Under the pieces are notes generated by a model, which saw only the letters and a program-made list of their open reading frames with translations, searched no databases and was not told the origin of the DNA. A DNA stretch of 64,000 nucleotides from Jeotgalibacillus sp. R-1-5s-1. GTDB lineage: Bacteria > Bacillota > Bacilli > Bacillales > Jeotgalibacillaceae. The DNA lies in the NCBI RefSeq assembly GCF_004405105.1, contig NZ_SORW01000012.1, positions 1-64,000 of the forward strand, in the 5' to 3' direction. The translations under genes and the position numbers were made by a program. Of the stretch, positions 35,034 to 45,346 are shown in pieces; position 1 is the stretch's first letter; every line of letters begins with the position of its first letter.

Positions 35034-35762
35034 ATGAACGTTACAGTTTGGAACGAATTCAGACACGAAAAAAAGCATGATGCCGTAAAGGAAATTTATC
35101 CGGATGGCATTCACCGCGTCCTTGCAGATGCCCTTGCAGAGCATGGGTACGACGTGAAAACGGCTACATTGGATGAGCCTGAACACGGTTTGACAGACGA
35201 GGTACTTAATAACACAGATGTTCTTTTATGGTGGGGACACCTTGCACATGATGAAGTAGATGACGCGATTGTGGAAAAAGTTCAGAAACGCGTTTGGGAA
35301 GGCATGGGACTGATCGTTCTTCACTCTGCCCACTTTTCAAAAATCTTTAAAAAACTGATGGGTACAGGCTGTGATTTAAAATGGCGTGAAGCAAATGAGC
35401 GTGAGCGCTTATGGGTTGTAGATCCAAGCCACCCGATCGCAGACGGCATCGGTGAATATATCGAGCTTGATGAAGAAGAAATGTATGGAGAGCACTTTGA
35501 TATTCCGGCACCGGATGAGCTGATTTTCCTGAGCTGGTTCCAGGGCGGAGAAGTATTCCGCAGCGGCGCTACCTTTAAACGTGGTAACGGAAAGATCTTC
35601 TACTTCCGTCCGGGTCACGAAACACACCCGACATATCATAACAAACAAATTCAACAGGTTATTGCAAACGGTGTCAAATGGGCAGCTCCAACAAAGCGTG
35701 ACTACCCGGTATACGGAAACGCAAAACCAATCGAAAAACTCGAAGGCTATAAGGAGGACTAA
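35034..35762 (+). CDS. ThuA-like protein (class I amidotransferase-like fold)
   Basis: 242 residues of the ThuA family: [21 protein letters not shown] at the start, [30 protein letters not shown], and the motif [15 protein letters not shown] near the end. In Sinorhizobium thuA works with thuB in trehalose/sucrose use via 3-keto sugars. ATG 35034 follows AAAGGAG by eleven bases; the frame extends to 34896 without support and covers the cre-like site. It is 3 bp before the first Gfo/Idh gene. Confidence 0.85.
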   Translation: MNVTVWNEFRHEKKHDAVKEIYPDGIHRVLADALAEHGYDVKTATLDEPEHGLTDEVLNNTDVLLWWGHLAHDEVDDAIVEKVQKRVWEGMGLIVLHSAHFSKIFKKLMGTGCDLKWREANERERLWVVDPSHPIADGIGEYIELDEEEMYGEHFDIPAPDELIFLSWFQGGEVFRSGATFKRGNGKIFYFRPGHETHPTYHNKQIQQVIANGVKWAAPTKRDYPVYGNAKPIEKLEGYKED

Positions 35763-35765
35763 TTC

Positions 35766-36788
35766 ATGGCAAAATTAAAAGTTGGTGTCGTAGGTGCGGG
35801 AAGTATTGCTAAGCACCGTCACCTAGTTGAATATGCAAACAATGAAAACGTTGAACTCGTTGCAATTTGTGATATTAATGAAAAGCGCGCAAAAGAAATG
35901 GCCAAGAAATTCGGTGCTAAAAAGACGTTTACAGATTACAATGAGCTTTTAAAGGAAGACCTTGATGCAGTAAGTGTCTGCACACCAAACTATCTTCATG
36001 CACCTGTCTCCATTGCAGCGCTTGAAGCCGGAAAGCACGTATTATGTGAAAAACCGATGGCTACAAGTGCCAAAGAAGCCGATGACATGATCGCAGCTGC
36101 TGAAAAAGCGGGAAAACTTCTGATGATCGGACATAACCAGCGTTTTGTTGCATCACATCAAAAAGCGCAGGAGCTTGTGGCATCAGGAGAATTAGGTAAG
36201 ATCTTCAGCTTCCGTACTGCATTTGGACACCCTGGACCTGAAGGCTGGAGTGCTGACGGCAAGGACAGCTGGTTCTTCAAAAAAGATGAGGCGTTTATTG
36301 GAGCCATGGGTGACCTTGGCGTTCATAAAACAGACCTGATCCGCTACATACTTGGTGAAGAAATGACAGAAGTAGCGGCTATGGTCGAGACAAGCTCGAA
36401 AAAAGACGCAACAGTGGATGATACAGCAGCATTGATTCTTAAAACAGAGAGCGGCATTATCGGTACTTTAGCAGCAAGCTGGTCCTACAATGCTGAGGAT
36501 AACTCTACAGTCATTTACGCAGAAAACGGTGTTCTCCGCCTGGAAGACGATGAGGATTACTCTGTGATCTACCACAAAACAGACGGAACGAAAGAAGAGC
36601 TGGCTCTTGGTAAAATCCAGTCTAATGATGAAGGCGGACAAAGCTCATCCGGTGTCATTGATCATTTTGTTGACTCAATCCTGTCAGGCAAACAGCCTTT
36701 GATTGATGGACATGAAGGGAAAAAATCACTGCAAGTTATTCTTGGTGCCCTTGAGTCGAACGAAACGAAAAAAATCGTGAAACTATAG
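35766..36788 (+). CDS. Gfo/Idh/MocA oxidoreductase 1 (ThuB-like)
   Basis: 340 residues. N-terminal Rossmann NAD(P) domain (KVGVVGAGSIAKHRH), the family motif CEKPMA (residues 93-98) with the catalytic-region lysine, and the downstream GDLGVHKTDL histidine. Probably oxidises C3 of the glucosyl part of the imported sugar. Ribosome site AAGGAGG. Member of the catabolic block thuA-like, two Gfo/Idh, isomerase; 9 bp before the next gene. Confidence 0.88.
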   Translation: MAKLKVGVVGAGSIAKHRHLVEYANNENVELVAICDINEKRAKEMAKKFGAKKTFTDYNELLKEDLDAVSVCTPNYLHAPVSIAALEAGKHVLCEKPMATSAKEADDMIAAAEKAGKLLMIGHNQRFVASHQKAQELVASGELGKIFSFRTAFGHPGPEGWSADGKDSWFFKKDEAFIGAMGDLGVHKTDLIRYILGEEMTEVAAMVETSSKKDATVDDTAALILKTESGIIGTLAASWSYNAEDNSTVIYAENGVLRLEDDEDYSVIYHKTDGTKEELALGKIQSNDEGGQSSSGVIDHFVDSILSGKQPLIDGHEGKKSLQVILGALESNETKKIVKL

Positions 36789-36797
36789 GTGATAAAC

Positions 36798-37838
36798 ATG
36801 GAAAAACTTCGCGTAGGCATTATCGGCGTTGGAGGCATTGCCGTTTCAAGGCATATCCCCTCCTTTCTCGCTCTTGGAAATGATGTAGAAGTAACAGCTG
36901 TTTGTGACGTGAATGCAGAGCGTGCGGAAACGGTTGCACAAGACTACCAGATCCCTTTCCATACAAATGAATACACAGAAATATTTGATCATGTGGATGC
37001 AGTCACGATCTGTACACCGAATAAATTCCACGCTGATATTGCTATTGCCGCTCTTCAGGCAGGTAAGCACGTATTGTGCGAAAAACCGATGGCGATGTCA
37101 ACGGAAGAATGTGAAGCCATGATTCAGGCAGCGGATGCAGCGGGTAAGATCCTGATGATCGCTTATCATTACCGTCATACAAAAGAAGCGCGTGCAGCTA
37201 AACGCTTTATTGACGGTGGCGAAATCGGCCGTCCACTTGTGTCCCGTGCCCAGGCGATTCGTCGCCGCAAGGTTCCCGGCTGGGGCGTTTTCACGAATAA
37301 AGATCTTCAGGGTGGAGGCAGCCTTATTGACTTCGGCTGTCATTTCCTTGACCTTGCTCTGCACCTCATGGACTTCCCTGAAATCGCAGAGGTATCAGGC
37401 GCTACTTATAATGAACTCAGCCGTCAAAATGATATCGTCAATCAATGGGGAACCTTTGATCCGGCAACATTCGAAGTCGACGATCATGCGACCGCTTATA
37501 TTAAATTTAAGGACGGGGCTACCCTGTTATTTGAAACATCCTGGGCAGCCAACCTGGCAGATGACCAGGAAACCGTCTCAGTATCAGGCACAAAAGGCGG
37601 ACTTGATGTTTATCCACTGAAGCTTTATCAGGCAAAATACGGAATGCTTCTTGATCAGGAGGCTTACTGGATTTCAGACGATGAAAACCCGGGTATCCCT
37701 CAGGCCATCAATTTTGTGGAGAGCTGTCGCGGTAATCAGCAGCCGCTTGTGAAGCCACAGGAAGCACTTATCGTTTCAAAGGTCATCGAGGCCATTTACG
37801 AAAGCAGCGAAACCGGACAAGCCGTCCGATTCTCATAA
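36798..37838 (+). CDS. Gfo/Idh/MocA oxidoreductase 2
   Basis: 346 residues, a second member of the same family, only moderately like the first. Rossmann start RVGIIGVGGIAVSRH, CEKPMAMS, and IDFGCHFLDLALHL with the catalytic histidine. ATG 36798 is six bases after AGGTG; the GTG at 36789 falls in that site. Two such enzymes side by side suggest an oxidation and a later reduction of the same sugar, a known pattern in 3-keto-glycoside pathways; assignment of each step is inference. Confidence 0.88.
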   Translation: MEKLRVGIIGVGGIAVSRHIPSFLALGNDVEVTAVCDVNAERAETVAQDYQIPFHTNEYTEIFDHVDAVTICTPNKFHADIAIAALQAGKHVLCEKPMAMSTEECEAMIQAADAAGKILMIAYHYRHTKEARAAKRFIDGGEIGRPLVSRAQAIRRRKVPGWGVFTNKDLQGGGSLIDFGCHFLDLALHLMDFPEIAEVSGATYNELSRQNDIVNQWGTFDPATFEVDDHATAYIKFKDGATLLFETSWAANLADDQETVSVSGTKGGLDVYPLKLYQAKYGMLLDQEAYWISDDENPGIPQAINFVESCRGNQQPLVKPQEALIVSKVIEAIYESSETGQAVRFS

Positions 37839-37851
37839 GGAGGCAATACTC

Positions 37852-38820
37852 ATGAAATTAGGCGTATTTACGGTCTTATTTGCACAAAAATCTTTTGAAG
37901 ACATGCTTGATTATGTAGCAGAATCCGGCCTTGATGCCGTAGAAATCGGTACAGGCGGATATCCTGGCAACAACCACTGTCCAATTGACGAACTGTTAGA
38001 GGATGAGGGCAAGCGTAAAGAATACCTTGAAAAAGTAACCTCACGCGGACTAACCATTAGCGCATTCAGCTGTCACGGAAATCCTGTCAGCCCTGATGCT
38101 GCATTTGCAAAAGAAAGTGATGAGGCGCTTCGCAAAACAATCCGTCTGGCTCAGCTGCTGAACGTACCGGTTGTTAACACATTCTCAGGTACGCCTGGCG
38201 CTGACGCTGAAGCGAAGCATCCAAACTGGCCGGTTGCACCATGGCCAAATGAATACGGCGATATTCTCAAGTGGCAATGGGAGCACAAGCTGATCCCTTA
38301 CTGGAAAGAGATTGCGGAAATCGCTAAAGAGGCGGATGTTAAAATCGGTCTTGAACTGCACGGAGGATTCTCCGTTCACACGCCATACACGATGCTGAAG
38401 CTGCGCGAAGCAACAAACGAATACATCGGCGCAAACCTTGATCCAAGTCATCTCTGGTGGCAGGGAATCGATCCGGTCGGTGCGATCAAAATCCTTGGAA
38501 AGGCCGGTGCGATCCACCACTTCCACGCCAAGGATACGTATATTGATCAGGACAATGTCAACATGTACGGTCTGACAGATATGCAGACCTATGACAACAT
38601 TCAAACCCGTGCATGGAGCTTCCGTTCAGTCGGAATGGGACACCCTGCTGACGAATGGGGCCGCATTATCAGTGCCCTGCGCACATACGGCTACGACCAC
38701 GTCGTCAGCATCGAGCACGAAGATCCAATCATGAGCATCGAAGAAGGCTTCCAGCGTGCCGTTCAAACGCTGAAATCAGTCAATATAAAAGAACAGCCAA
38801 CAGATATGTGGTGGCTGTAA
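37852..38820 (+). CDS. Sugar phosphate isomerase/epimerase family protein
   Basis: 322 residues, AP-endonuclease-type TIM barrel. Metal-binding positions are seen: E in IGLELHGG, D-P-S-H (ANLDPSHLWWQG), HFHAKDTY and SIEHEDPIMS. Relatives isomerise sugars or cleave 3-keto-glycosides by beta-elimination. Last gene of the sugar locus, 13 bp after the second Gfo/Idh gene, AAGGAGG start, then a strong terminator. Confidence 0.88.
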   Translation: MKLGVFTVLFAQKSFEDMLDYVAESGLDAVEIGTGGYPGNNHCPIDELLEDEGKRKEYLEKVTSRGLTISAFSCHGNPVSPDAAFAKESDEALRKTIRLAQLLNVPVVNTFSGTPGADAEAKHPNWPVAPWPNEYGDILKWQWEHKLIPYWKEIAEIAKEADVKIGLELHGGFSVHTPYTMLKLREATNEYIGANLDPSHLWWQGIDPVGAIKILGKAGAIHHFHAKDTYIDQDNVNMYGLTDMQTYDNIQTRAWSFRSVGMGHPADEWGRIISALRTYGYDHVVSIEHEDPIMSIEEGFQRAVQTLKSVNIKEQPTDMWWL

Positions 38821-38830
38821 GATCATGAAG

Positions 38831-38863
38831 AAATGCCGGGAGCTTTGGTTCCCGGCATTTTTT
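38831..38863 (+). terminator. Terminator of the sugar locus
   Basis: AATGCCGGGA / TCCCGGCATT with a short loop, then TTTTTT. Confidence 0.95.
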
Positions 38864-38864
38864 G

Positions 38865-38916
38865 GGGGACGGTGCGCCCGTTCTTTTTTTGAAAAAGGAA
38901 CAGTCGCTCCGTCCCC
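38865..38916. repeat. 52-bp palindrome H1
   Basis: GGGGACGGTGCGCCCGTTC end, T/A-rich centre, GTCGCTCCGTCCCC end. Touches the stop codon of the PP2C-like gene (minus strand). Confidence 0.85.
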
Positions 38917-39704
38917 TATGATCCTGAAGGCATACTCCCCTCTTTCCTCACATCAACACTCCAACTGACCATCGTGACGCTATCTCTGACCTTTAACCGC
39001 TGGCTGTCATTCAGGAGTTTCTCGAGTGGTGCCGGATCCCGTTTAAATACCTCGTACAGCTTTTCCGGATTGTGATACCCAGCCTCCGGACACTCAATCA
39101 GCCCGTCTGTTGTGATGAAGATGGTGTTGGTTCCTTTTCTCAGTTCACGCCTGCCTGTGGTATAGCAGGGAACCACTTTATCAAATGTATTCACTCTTCC
39201 GACCCATTCAAAAAACTGACGCTGATTCAACTGAAATTGGCCAAGCTTTTTAAGGTCATCATGTAACAGGAATAGCATGCAGTCTCCCACTGAAAACCAC
39301 CAGAGGAACTGCCCTTTACGGACACTAATCAAACAGGATGTTTCCCCCTGAACCTTTCTGCATTTCTCTCTGAAGACTTCATTCATGAAAAGAGTCATTA
39401 TCGCTTTTTCAAGTTTTTGAAAAAGAGAGTTCACTGCTTTACCACTCATGATCGCTGTCAGTTCCTGTTCATACTCCACAAACATACTCACAATCAATTC
39501 AGCGCTTTCTGCAGTTTGATGAGCATCAAGAATCATGACAATTTCCCAATCATCGTTTGCCCAAATGATACAACCATCTTCATTTTTCGTCTGACCCGCA
39601 GCGGCGCTTCCTCCGAATCGTGCCAGTTGTAATTCACCTAGTTGCTGAATGTGCGGCTGATCAATATAATGCTGCTCACTGCCCACCCAACTGATCTTAA
39701 TCAT
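38916..39704 (-). CDS. PP2C-like protein phosphatase
   Basis: 262 residues with a reduced PP2C (SpoIIE/PPM-like) pattern: FGGSAAAGQTKNEDGC, VMILDAHQTAE (in place of DGHGG), GETSCLISV, SVGDCMLFLL, IFITTDGLIE and DSVTMVSW. The aspartates for metal binding are mostly kept. Probably a Ser/Thr phosphatase in signalling or stress. ATG 39704 has AGGGA before it; the frame extends upstream inside the cupin gene. It overlaps the cupin gene by 8 bp. Confidence 0.75.
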   Translation of the reverse strand: MIKISWVGSEQHYIDQPHIQQLGELQLARFGGSAAAGQTKNEDGCIIWANDDWEIVMILDAHQTAESAELIVSMFVEYEQELTAIMSGKAVNSLFQKLEKAIMTLFMNEVFREKCRKVQGETSCLISVRKGQFLWWFSVGDCMLFLLHDDLKKLGQFQLNQRQFFEWVGRVNTFDKVVPCYTTGRRELRKGTNTIFITTDGLIECPEAGYHNPEKLYEVFKRDPAPLEKLLNDSQRLKVRDSVTMVSWSVDVRKEGSMPSGS

Positions 39705-40056
39705 ACTTTTCTTCCCTAAGAGCAGTAACATCAAGCATCGGACCTTCAATCACAATGGCGGTCAACCCTTCTTCTGACCTCGTTTCGTGCCATTCACCCT
39801 TTTCCCAGAAAACCGCTTCATTTATACTGATATCAACATATGTATGTTCAGCGCCACGCACTTCCCCCTGTCCGGATACAACAACCAGCAGCTGCGGCAT
39901 AGAAGCCTGATGATACCCGATCACCCCACCTCTATCTAAATGCATCATGCTGATTTGAACCGGGTCATTCGTTCTTAAAATTGAAGTCAGAATAAAATTT
40001 GAATCATACGCTTCAATAGAGCGTCCCTTTTCCTTCGACAATTGATAAAGCTTCAA
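39697..40056 (-). CDS. Cupin-domain protein
   Basis: 119 residues with a single cupin barrel: ISMMHLDRGGVIGYHQASMPQLLVVVSGQGEV (motif 1, with only part of the histidine set) and EAVFWEKGEWHETRSEEG (motif 2). May bind a metal or small ligand; no function known. TTG 40056 lies eight bases after GGGAG. Co-translated with the PP2C-like gene, so the two may act in one signalling path, which is inference. Confidence 0.75.
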   Translation of the reverse strand: MKLYQLSKEKGRSIEAYDSNFILTSILRTNDPVQISMMHLDRGGVIGYHQASMPQLLVVVSGQGEVRGAEHTYVDISINEAVFWEKGEWHETRSEEGLTAIVIEGPMLDVTALREEKYD

Positions 40057-40082
40057 TATTATCACTCCCAAACTCTTTTGAT

Positions 40083-40134
40083 GGGGACGGAGCGCCCGTT
40101 CTTTTTTTGAAAAAGGAACAGTCGCTCCGTCCCC
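40083..40134. repeat. 52-bp palindrome H2
   Basis: Full-length copy, the only one not near a stop codon: 27 bp before the cupin start, in the divergent gap before the amylase gene. Confidence 0.85.
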
Positions 40135-40197
40135 CAGTTCTCATCCATTTTTGATAAATAAGTAAAAAACGATATGACATATTACCTCTTTTTGTAA

Positions 40198-41823
<1,626 letters not shown>

Positions 41824-41842
41824 TTGAAAAGATGGGTGCTCT

Positions 41843-41894
41843 GGGGACGGAGCGCCCGTTCTTTTTTGTGAAAAGGAACGCCCGCTCCGTCCCC
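41843..41894. repeat. 52-bp palindrome H3
   Basis: Full-length copy, 20 bp after the amylase stop; likely serves as its terminator, since no other is seen. Confidence 0.85.
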
Positions 41895-41920
41895 CTGTTC
41901 CCGGGTCGTTTGTCACTAAC

Positions 41921-42046
41921 CTCACAAACTTCATGCCTAAGCTGATGAATCCGTTCCCTAAGCTCACAAATTCAGCCTGGATCCTCACAAACTCAGACCC
42001 TAACCTCACGAATTCCACTCACAAGCTCACAATCTCCCATTTAAAT
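41921..42046 (+). repeat. 21-bp array B2 (CTCACAAAC), six units
   Basis: Cores start at 41921, 41942 (CTGATGAAT), 41963, 41984, 42005 and 42026, exactly 21 bp apart. The last units overlap the 3' end of the kinase gene on the minus strand and encode its final residues. Confidence 0.85.
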
Positions 42047-42549
42047 CTGTCATCTGACATAATCTCGTTCACGATGAGTTCTATATCTACCTTCGGCTTG
42101 CCTCCTGTTTTAAGAACCGCTTTCCACAACAGTCCCTTATCCTCAAACTCGTTTAACAATTCCAGGCTTCTTTCACCCATCTGATGGTCAGGAATGCGTA
42201 ACTGGTCTCTTTCCACAAGTGTTTTAGGATCAGTCCACAGCACCGTGTAATGGAGAACAGCTGACCTATTCAGCTTTTCGTTTAACCATGCCACTTCATT
42301 TGGAAAGGCGATGTAGTCAATGACAACATCGCAGCCAGCACGCAAAAAGTTTTGGGTCAGTGCTAAAATATGCTGCCATGTCAGCATAGTCTCCTGTTCA
42401 TCCCATGGAGCTTTCCTTCCATTGATATGCATATGGTGCAGCAGATCCCCTGAAATATACGCACTGTTTTTTAGCTGTTTAGCAAGAGCGTTTGAAACCG
42501 TTGATTTCCCAACACCGGCAGGACCTGTAATAACATATACATGGTTCAT
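42019..42549 (-). CDS. P-loop kinase-like protein (AAA/zeta/CPT-type)
   Basis: 176 residues. Walker A GPAGVGKSTVSNAL at residues 9-16, then a helical lid and DVVIDYIAFPNEV. Small ATP-dependent kinases of this group phosphorylate nucleosides, antibiotics or sugars; substrate unknown. The last nine codons lie in array B2, so the natural end may have been changed. It starts next to the stop of the GNAT gene with a weak ribosome site, so it is probably coupled. Confidence 0.75.
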   Translation of the reverse strand: MNHVYVITGPAGVGKSTVSNALAKQLKNSAYISGDLLHHMHINGRKAPWDEQETMLTWQHILALTQNFLRAGCDVVIDYIAFPNEVAWLNEKLNRSAVLHYTVLWTDPKTLVERDQLRIPDHQMGERSLELLNEFEDKGLLWKAVLKTGGKPKVDIELIVNEIMSDDRFKWEIVSL

Positions 42550-43044
42550 TTAAATCAGCTTCGCCATATAATATTCATCCGTCAACCTTCCATCAATCAT
42601 CAGCGAGCCCTCTTTTACACCTTCTACCTTAAATCCTTGTTTACAATATAATTGATAGGCTGCCTCATTATGTTTGATCACGGTTAACTCCAAACGCTTT
42701 AATCCTTTATGTTTAGCCCATCCTGACAGATGGTCGAACAGCTTTGTGCCAATCCCCTGCCCTCGATAGGCCGCATCGACTCCGACAACCACCATCGCAG
42801 TATGCTGTTTCCGCTTCACGCTATTGCCGATCACCGCTAAAAATCCCGCCAGCTGCTCATTAATTTCAGACACAAAAAAGCTGGAGTGCTCATCATTGGA
42901 GATATTCTCAATCATTTTTTTCTGCTGCTCAACCGTCATTTGTTTTTCACCAGGCTCGAACAGCATCATACCGGATTCTTCTATTCTTTTACTTAAAGCT
43001 AAAAATGCCTCAGCATCCTTTATTTCAAGCTCACGAATCATCAT
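42550..43044 (-). CDS. GNAT N-acetyltransferase
   Basis: 164 residues. GNAT motif A, acetyl-CoA binding, is VVVGVDAAYRGQGIGTKLFDHL; further motif YQLYCKQGFKVEGV. Substrate unknown. Starts with ATGATG overlapping the ada stop (ATGA); the second ATG (43041) has better spacing from GGGAG. Part of the ada-GNAT-kinase run. Confidence 0.85.
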   Translation of the reverse strand: MMIRELEIKDAEAFLALSKRIEESGMMLFEPGEKQMTVEQQKKMIENISNDEHSSFFVSEINEQLAGFLAVIGNSVKRKQHTAMVVVGVDAAYRGQGIGTKLFDHLSGWAKHKGLKRLELTVIKHNEAAYQLYCKQGFKVEGVKEGSLMIDGRLTDEYYMAKLI

Positions 43045-44078
43045 TTTTCTCCCTTCTCATGTTTTAACAGCCATTCTTTTCTTGCGATTCCTCCTGCATA
43101 ACCACCTAATCCTCCGTCCCGCTGAATGACGCGGTGACATGGAATGATTAAAGCCAGCTGGTTTGTACCATTTGCCCGCGCAACCGCCCGGACTGCTGCC
43201 GGATTTCCTGCACGGATGGCCAGTTCTGAATAGGATATTGTTTCACCGCACGGTATTTGCACTAACAGATCCCAGACCTTTAGCTGAAATGGTGTACCGA
43301 TCATTTTTACGGGTGTTTTAAATTGAGTTAGTGAACAATCAAAATACGCGGCTAATTCATCCTGAATTTGTTTAGTCACGGAATTCTCACCCGGCAAAAT
43401 CGCACGACCTGTTTTCTTCCTCAAACGTTCCACTTCTTTTTCAAGACCCCTGCGATCTGTAAATTCAAGCAGCCATAATGCCGAATCATCAGCAATAGCA
43501 AGCATTGCCCCTAAAGGTGTGTCAAGCCAGGTTGCATAAAATGGTTCCTGATCTGATCTGGCAGGAGGTGCACCCATGATGCGGCTGAATGCATCCCGGA
43601 ACCCGCTACCTGATTCATAGCCGGCAGACAGCTGTGCCTCAATAATCTTTTTGCCTGAACGAATTTCACCAAGCGCGATCCCCATTCTTCTGGATCTGGC
43701 ATATTCGACAAAAGTCATCCCATACCGTTTTTTAAACTGTCTTCTCGCCGTTGAAGAATCGATACCAAGCTCCTTAAGGTCTGCTTCCTTCCAACGCTTT
43801 TCCGGTTGTTGATCAACCGCTTTAATAAGCTTTTCAATCACATCGGTCGTCTGGTCAGGGAGAGAAAGCGGCTTACACCTCAAACATGGACGATAAGAAG
43901 CAAGTAACGCCGCTTTAGCATCTGAAAAAAACTCACACGACTCAAACTTCGGCTTCCTCGCAGGACACGTCGGCCGGCAAAAAATCCCCGTCGACTTAAT
44001 CCCTGCGAAGAATACCCCTTCATATTCACGATTCCGCTCAACCAGTGCCTGATAATACTCACGCTCACGATTCTCCAT
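43041..44078 (-). CDS. ada: Ada-type DNA alkylation repair protein/regulator
   Basis: 345 residues with three parts. Residues 1-75: zinc domain with C34, C38 (FCRPTC), C65 and C68, which accepts methyl groups from phosphotriesters. Residues 85-180: AraC-type helix-turn-helix. Residues 185-345: O6-methylguanine methyltransferase with the active cysteine in LIIPCHRV and the preceding RAVARANGTN. It repairs alkylated bases and activates repair genes. ATG 44078 follows AGGTG. It heads a run with a GNAT and a kinase and lies near the AlkD-like gene. Full-length like E. coli Ada; Bacillus usually has separate AdaA and AdaB. Confidence 0.92.
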   Translation of the reverse strand: MENREREYYQALVERNREYEGVFFAGIKSTGIFCRPTCPARKPKFESCEFFSDAKAALLASYRPCLRCKPLSLPDQTTDVIEKLIKAVDQQPEKRWKEADLKELGIDSSTARRQFKKRYGMTFVEYARSRRMGIALGEIRSGKKIIEAQLSAGYESGSGFRDAFSRIMGAPPARSDQEPFYATWLDTPLGAMLAIADDSALWLLEFTDRRGLEKEVERLRKKTGRAILPGENSVTKQIQDELAAYFDCSLTQFKTPVKMIGTPFQLKVWDLLVQIPCGETISYSELAIRAGNPAAVRAVARANGTNQLALIIPCHRVIQRDGGLGGYAGGIARKEWLLKHEKGEK

Positions 44079-44161
44079 GTTCAACACCTCTGATTTACGT
44101 TTGATACCTTTATCATAATGAACCTGATCTGGATGTGCCGCCGAAAATCAGGCATGGAAGT

Positions 44162-44213
44162 GGGGACGGAGCGGGTGTTCTTTTTTGAAAAATGGAACGG
44201 CCGCCCCGTCCCC
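44162..44213. repeat. 52-bp palindrome H4
   Basis: Full-length copy with a few changes, 4 bp after the stop of the AlkD-like gene. Confidence 0.85.
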
Positions 44214-44217
44214 CCGA

Positions 44218-45267
44218 TCACATCACTTCAAAATCAGCACTAGCTGCTTCAATGCCATTGATCAAAATGGTGAGTGTGTGAGTGCCCGGATAGTGTTTGC
44301 GCGTGGTGAGGTCGGCAAACGATAGTTTCCGATTAAACTGTTTCTTTCCCGCTTTTGCTTCACCTTCACTTAATTTGAAGACTTTTCGGTTGCGCGTTCC
44401 TTTTTTCTTAACATAGTCTACAGCAAAGTCCAGCCTGATTTTTTGTGACTCAGCAATCGTTAAAGTTAATCCAAAGGTGAGCGATTCCCCTATTTCAACG
44501 GACCGTGGCACAAGAAACGATTCCACCTTCACACCATCAGTCTGATTAAAACCAAACAGCTTCAACGCCTCCGGATGCCCCCTTTTCAGAAGGGTTCTGC
44601 AGGCATGTCTCAGGATCCAGTCTGTATGCGGATACTGACCCTGATAAGCTTTTACAATACTTAACACGACTTCCGGGTGCGTTTTTGAGATATCATTCAA
44701 ATGATTGGCTACACTTTTTCTTACATATAATGAAGGGTCCTTTAATAGTCTTTTCAAAATCGGGAGAGATGGGGACGGATCCTGAATAAGTGAGGGAATC
44801 GCCTGTCCCCATGGTAATCTTGGTCTTGTTCCCTCTGAAGCAAGGCGCCTGACATGTTCATTACCGCTTCCCGTCCATTTTTCAATGTAACTAAAGCATC
44901 GTTCCTGATCCCTTATTAAAAAAGGACGAATGGCGAATTCTGATGTCGAAAATGAAGTCAGTATCTCAAGGGCAGTTAATGACCTATCCCAATCCTCCTG
45001 CCCGTAGACTTCTATGTAATCAGGAAACACGATTCCCGCCAGCCCATTAAAATCAGGCGCGTTCTTCTCAAGCCATTCAGCCGCCTGATCAAAAGAATCC
45101 GGAAGAAAATCATGCATTGTAACAGACAACCTGCGAACCCGTTCCTTAAAAGAAAGGTCATCCCAGTCAGTCGAATAAGACTTCTGGCAAAACTCCTGTT
45201 CAAAACCGAGCCGATGGCCAAGCTTAGATACCCATTCTTCTGTAAAAACATCTTTGATTAATGTCAT
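44218..45267 (-). CDS. DNA alkylation repair protein (AlkD-like HEAT repeats)
   Basis: 349 residues. HEAT-like helical repeats typical of AlkC/AlkD glycosylases: SLTALEILTSFSTSEFAIRP, NEHVRRLASEGTRPRLPWG, SLYVRKSVANHLNDISKTHP, WILRHACRTLLKRG. A beta-rich C-terminal domain of about 100 residues is added. It removes alkylated purines from DNA. ATG 45267 is the supported start; the frame further upstream runs into palindrome H5. Close to ada, so part of the alkylation response. Confidence 0.88.
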   Translation of the reverse strand: MTLIKDVFTEEWVSKLGHRLGFEQEFCQKSYSTDWDDLSFKERVRRLSVTMHDFLPDSFDQAAEWLEKNAPDFNGLAGIVFPDYIEVYGQEDWDRSLTALEILTSFSTSEFAIRPFLIRDQERCFSYIEKWTGSGNEHVRRLASEGTRPRLPWGQAIPSLIQDPSPSLPILKRLLKDPSLYVRKSVANHLNDISKTHPEVVLSIVKAYQGQYPHTDWILRHACRTLLKRGHPEALKLFGFNQTDGVKVESFLVPRSVEIGESLTFGLTLTIAESQKIRLDFAVDYVKKKGTRNRKVFKLSEGEAKAGKKQFNRKLSFADLTTRKHYPGTHTLTILINGIEAASADFEVM

Positions 45268-45291
45268 GTTTTCCCTGCCTTCAGATTTAAT

Positions 45292-45343
45292 GGGGACGGA
45301 GCGGGCGTTCTTTTTTTGAAAAAGGAACACCCGCTCCGTCCCC
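45292..45343. repeat. 52-bp palindrome H5
   Basis: Full-length perfect-type copy, 3 bp after the stop of the GNAT gene and 24 bp before the AlkD-like start. Confidence 0.9.
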
Positions 45344-45346
45344 CTG

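Noticed and set aside
41847-42018. Heptad-repeat frame running from array B2 through H3 into the amylase end on the minus strand
   Set aside because: Antisense to a clear amylase gene and built from repeat DNA.
44771-44810. GGGGACGG ... CTGTCCCC inside the AlkD-like gene, like palindrome ends
   Set aside because: It falls in family-conserved codons (RPRLPWG...DPSPSLP); the middle does not match the palindrome. Chance likeness.
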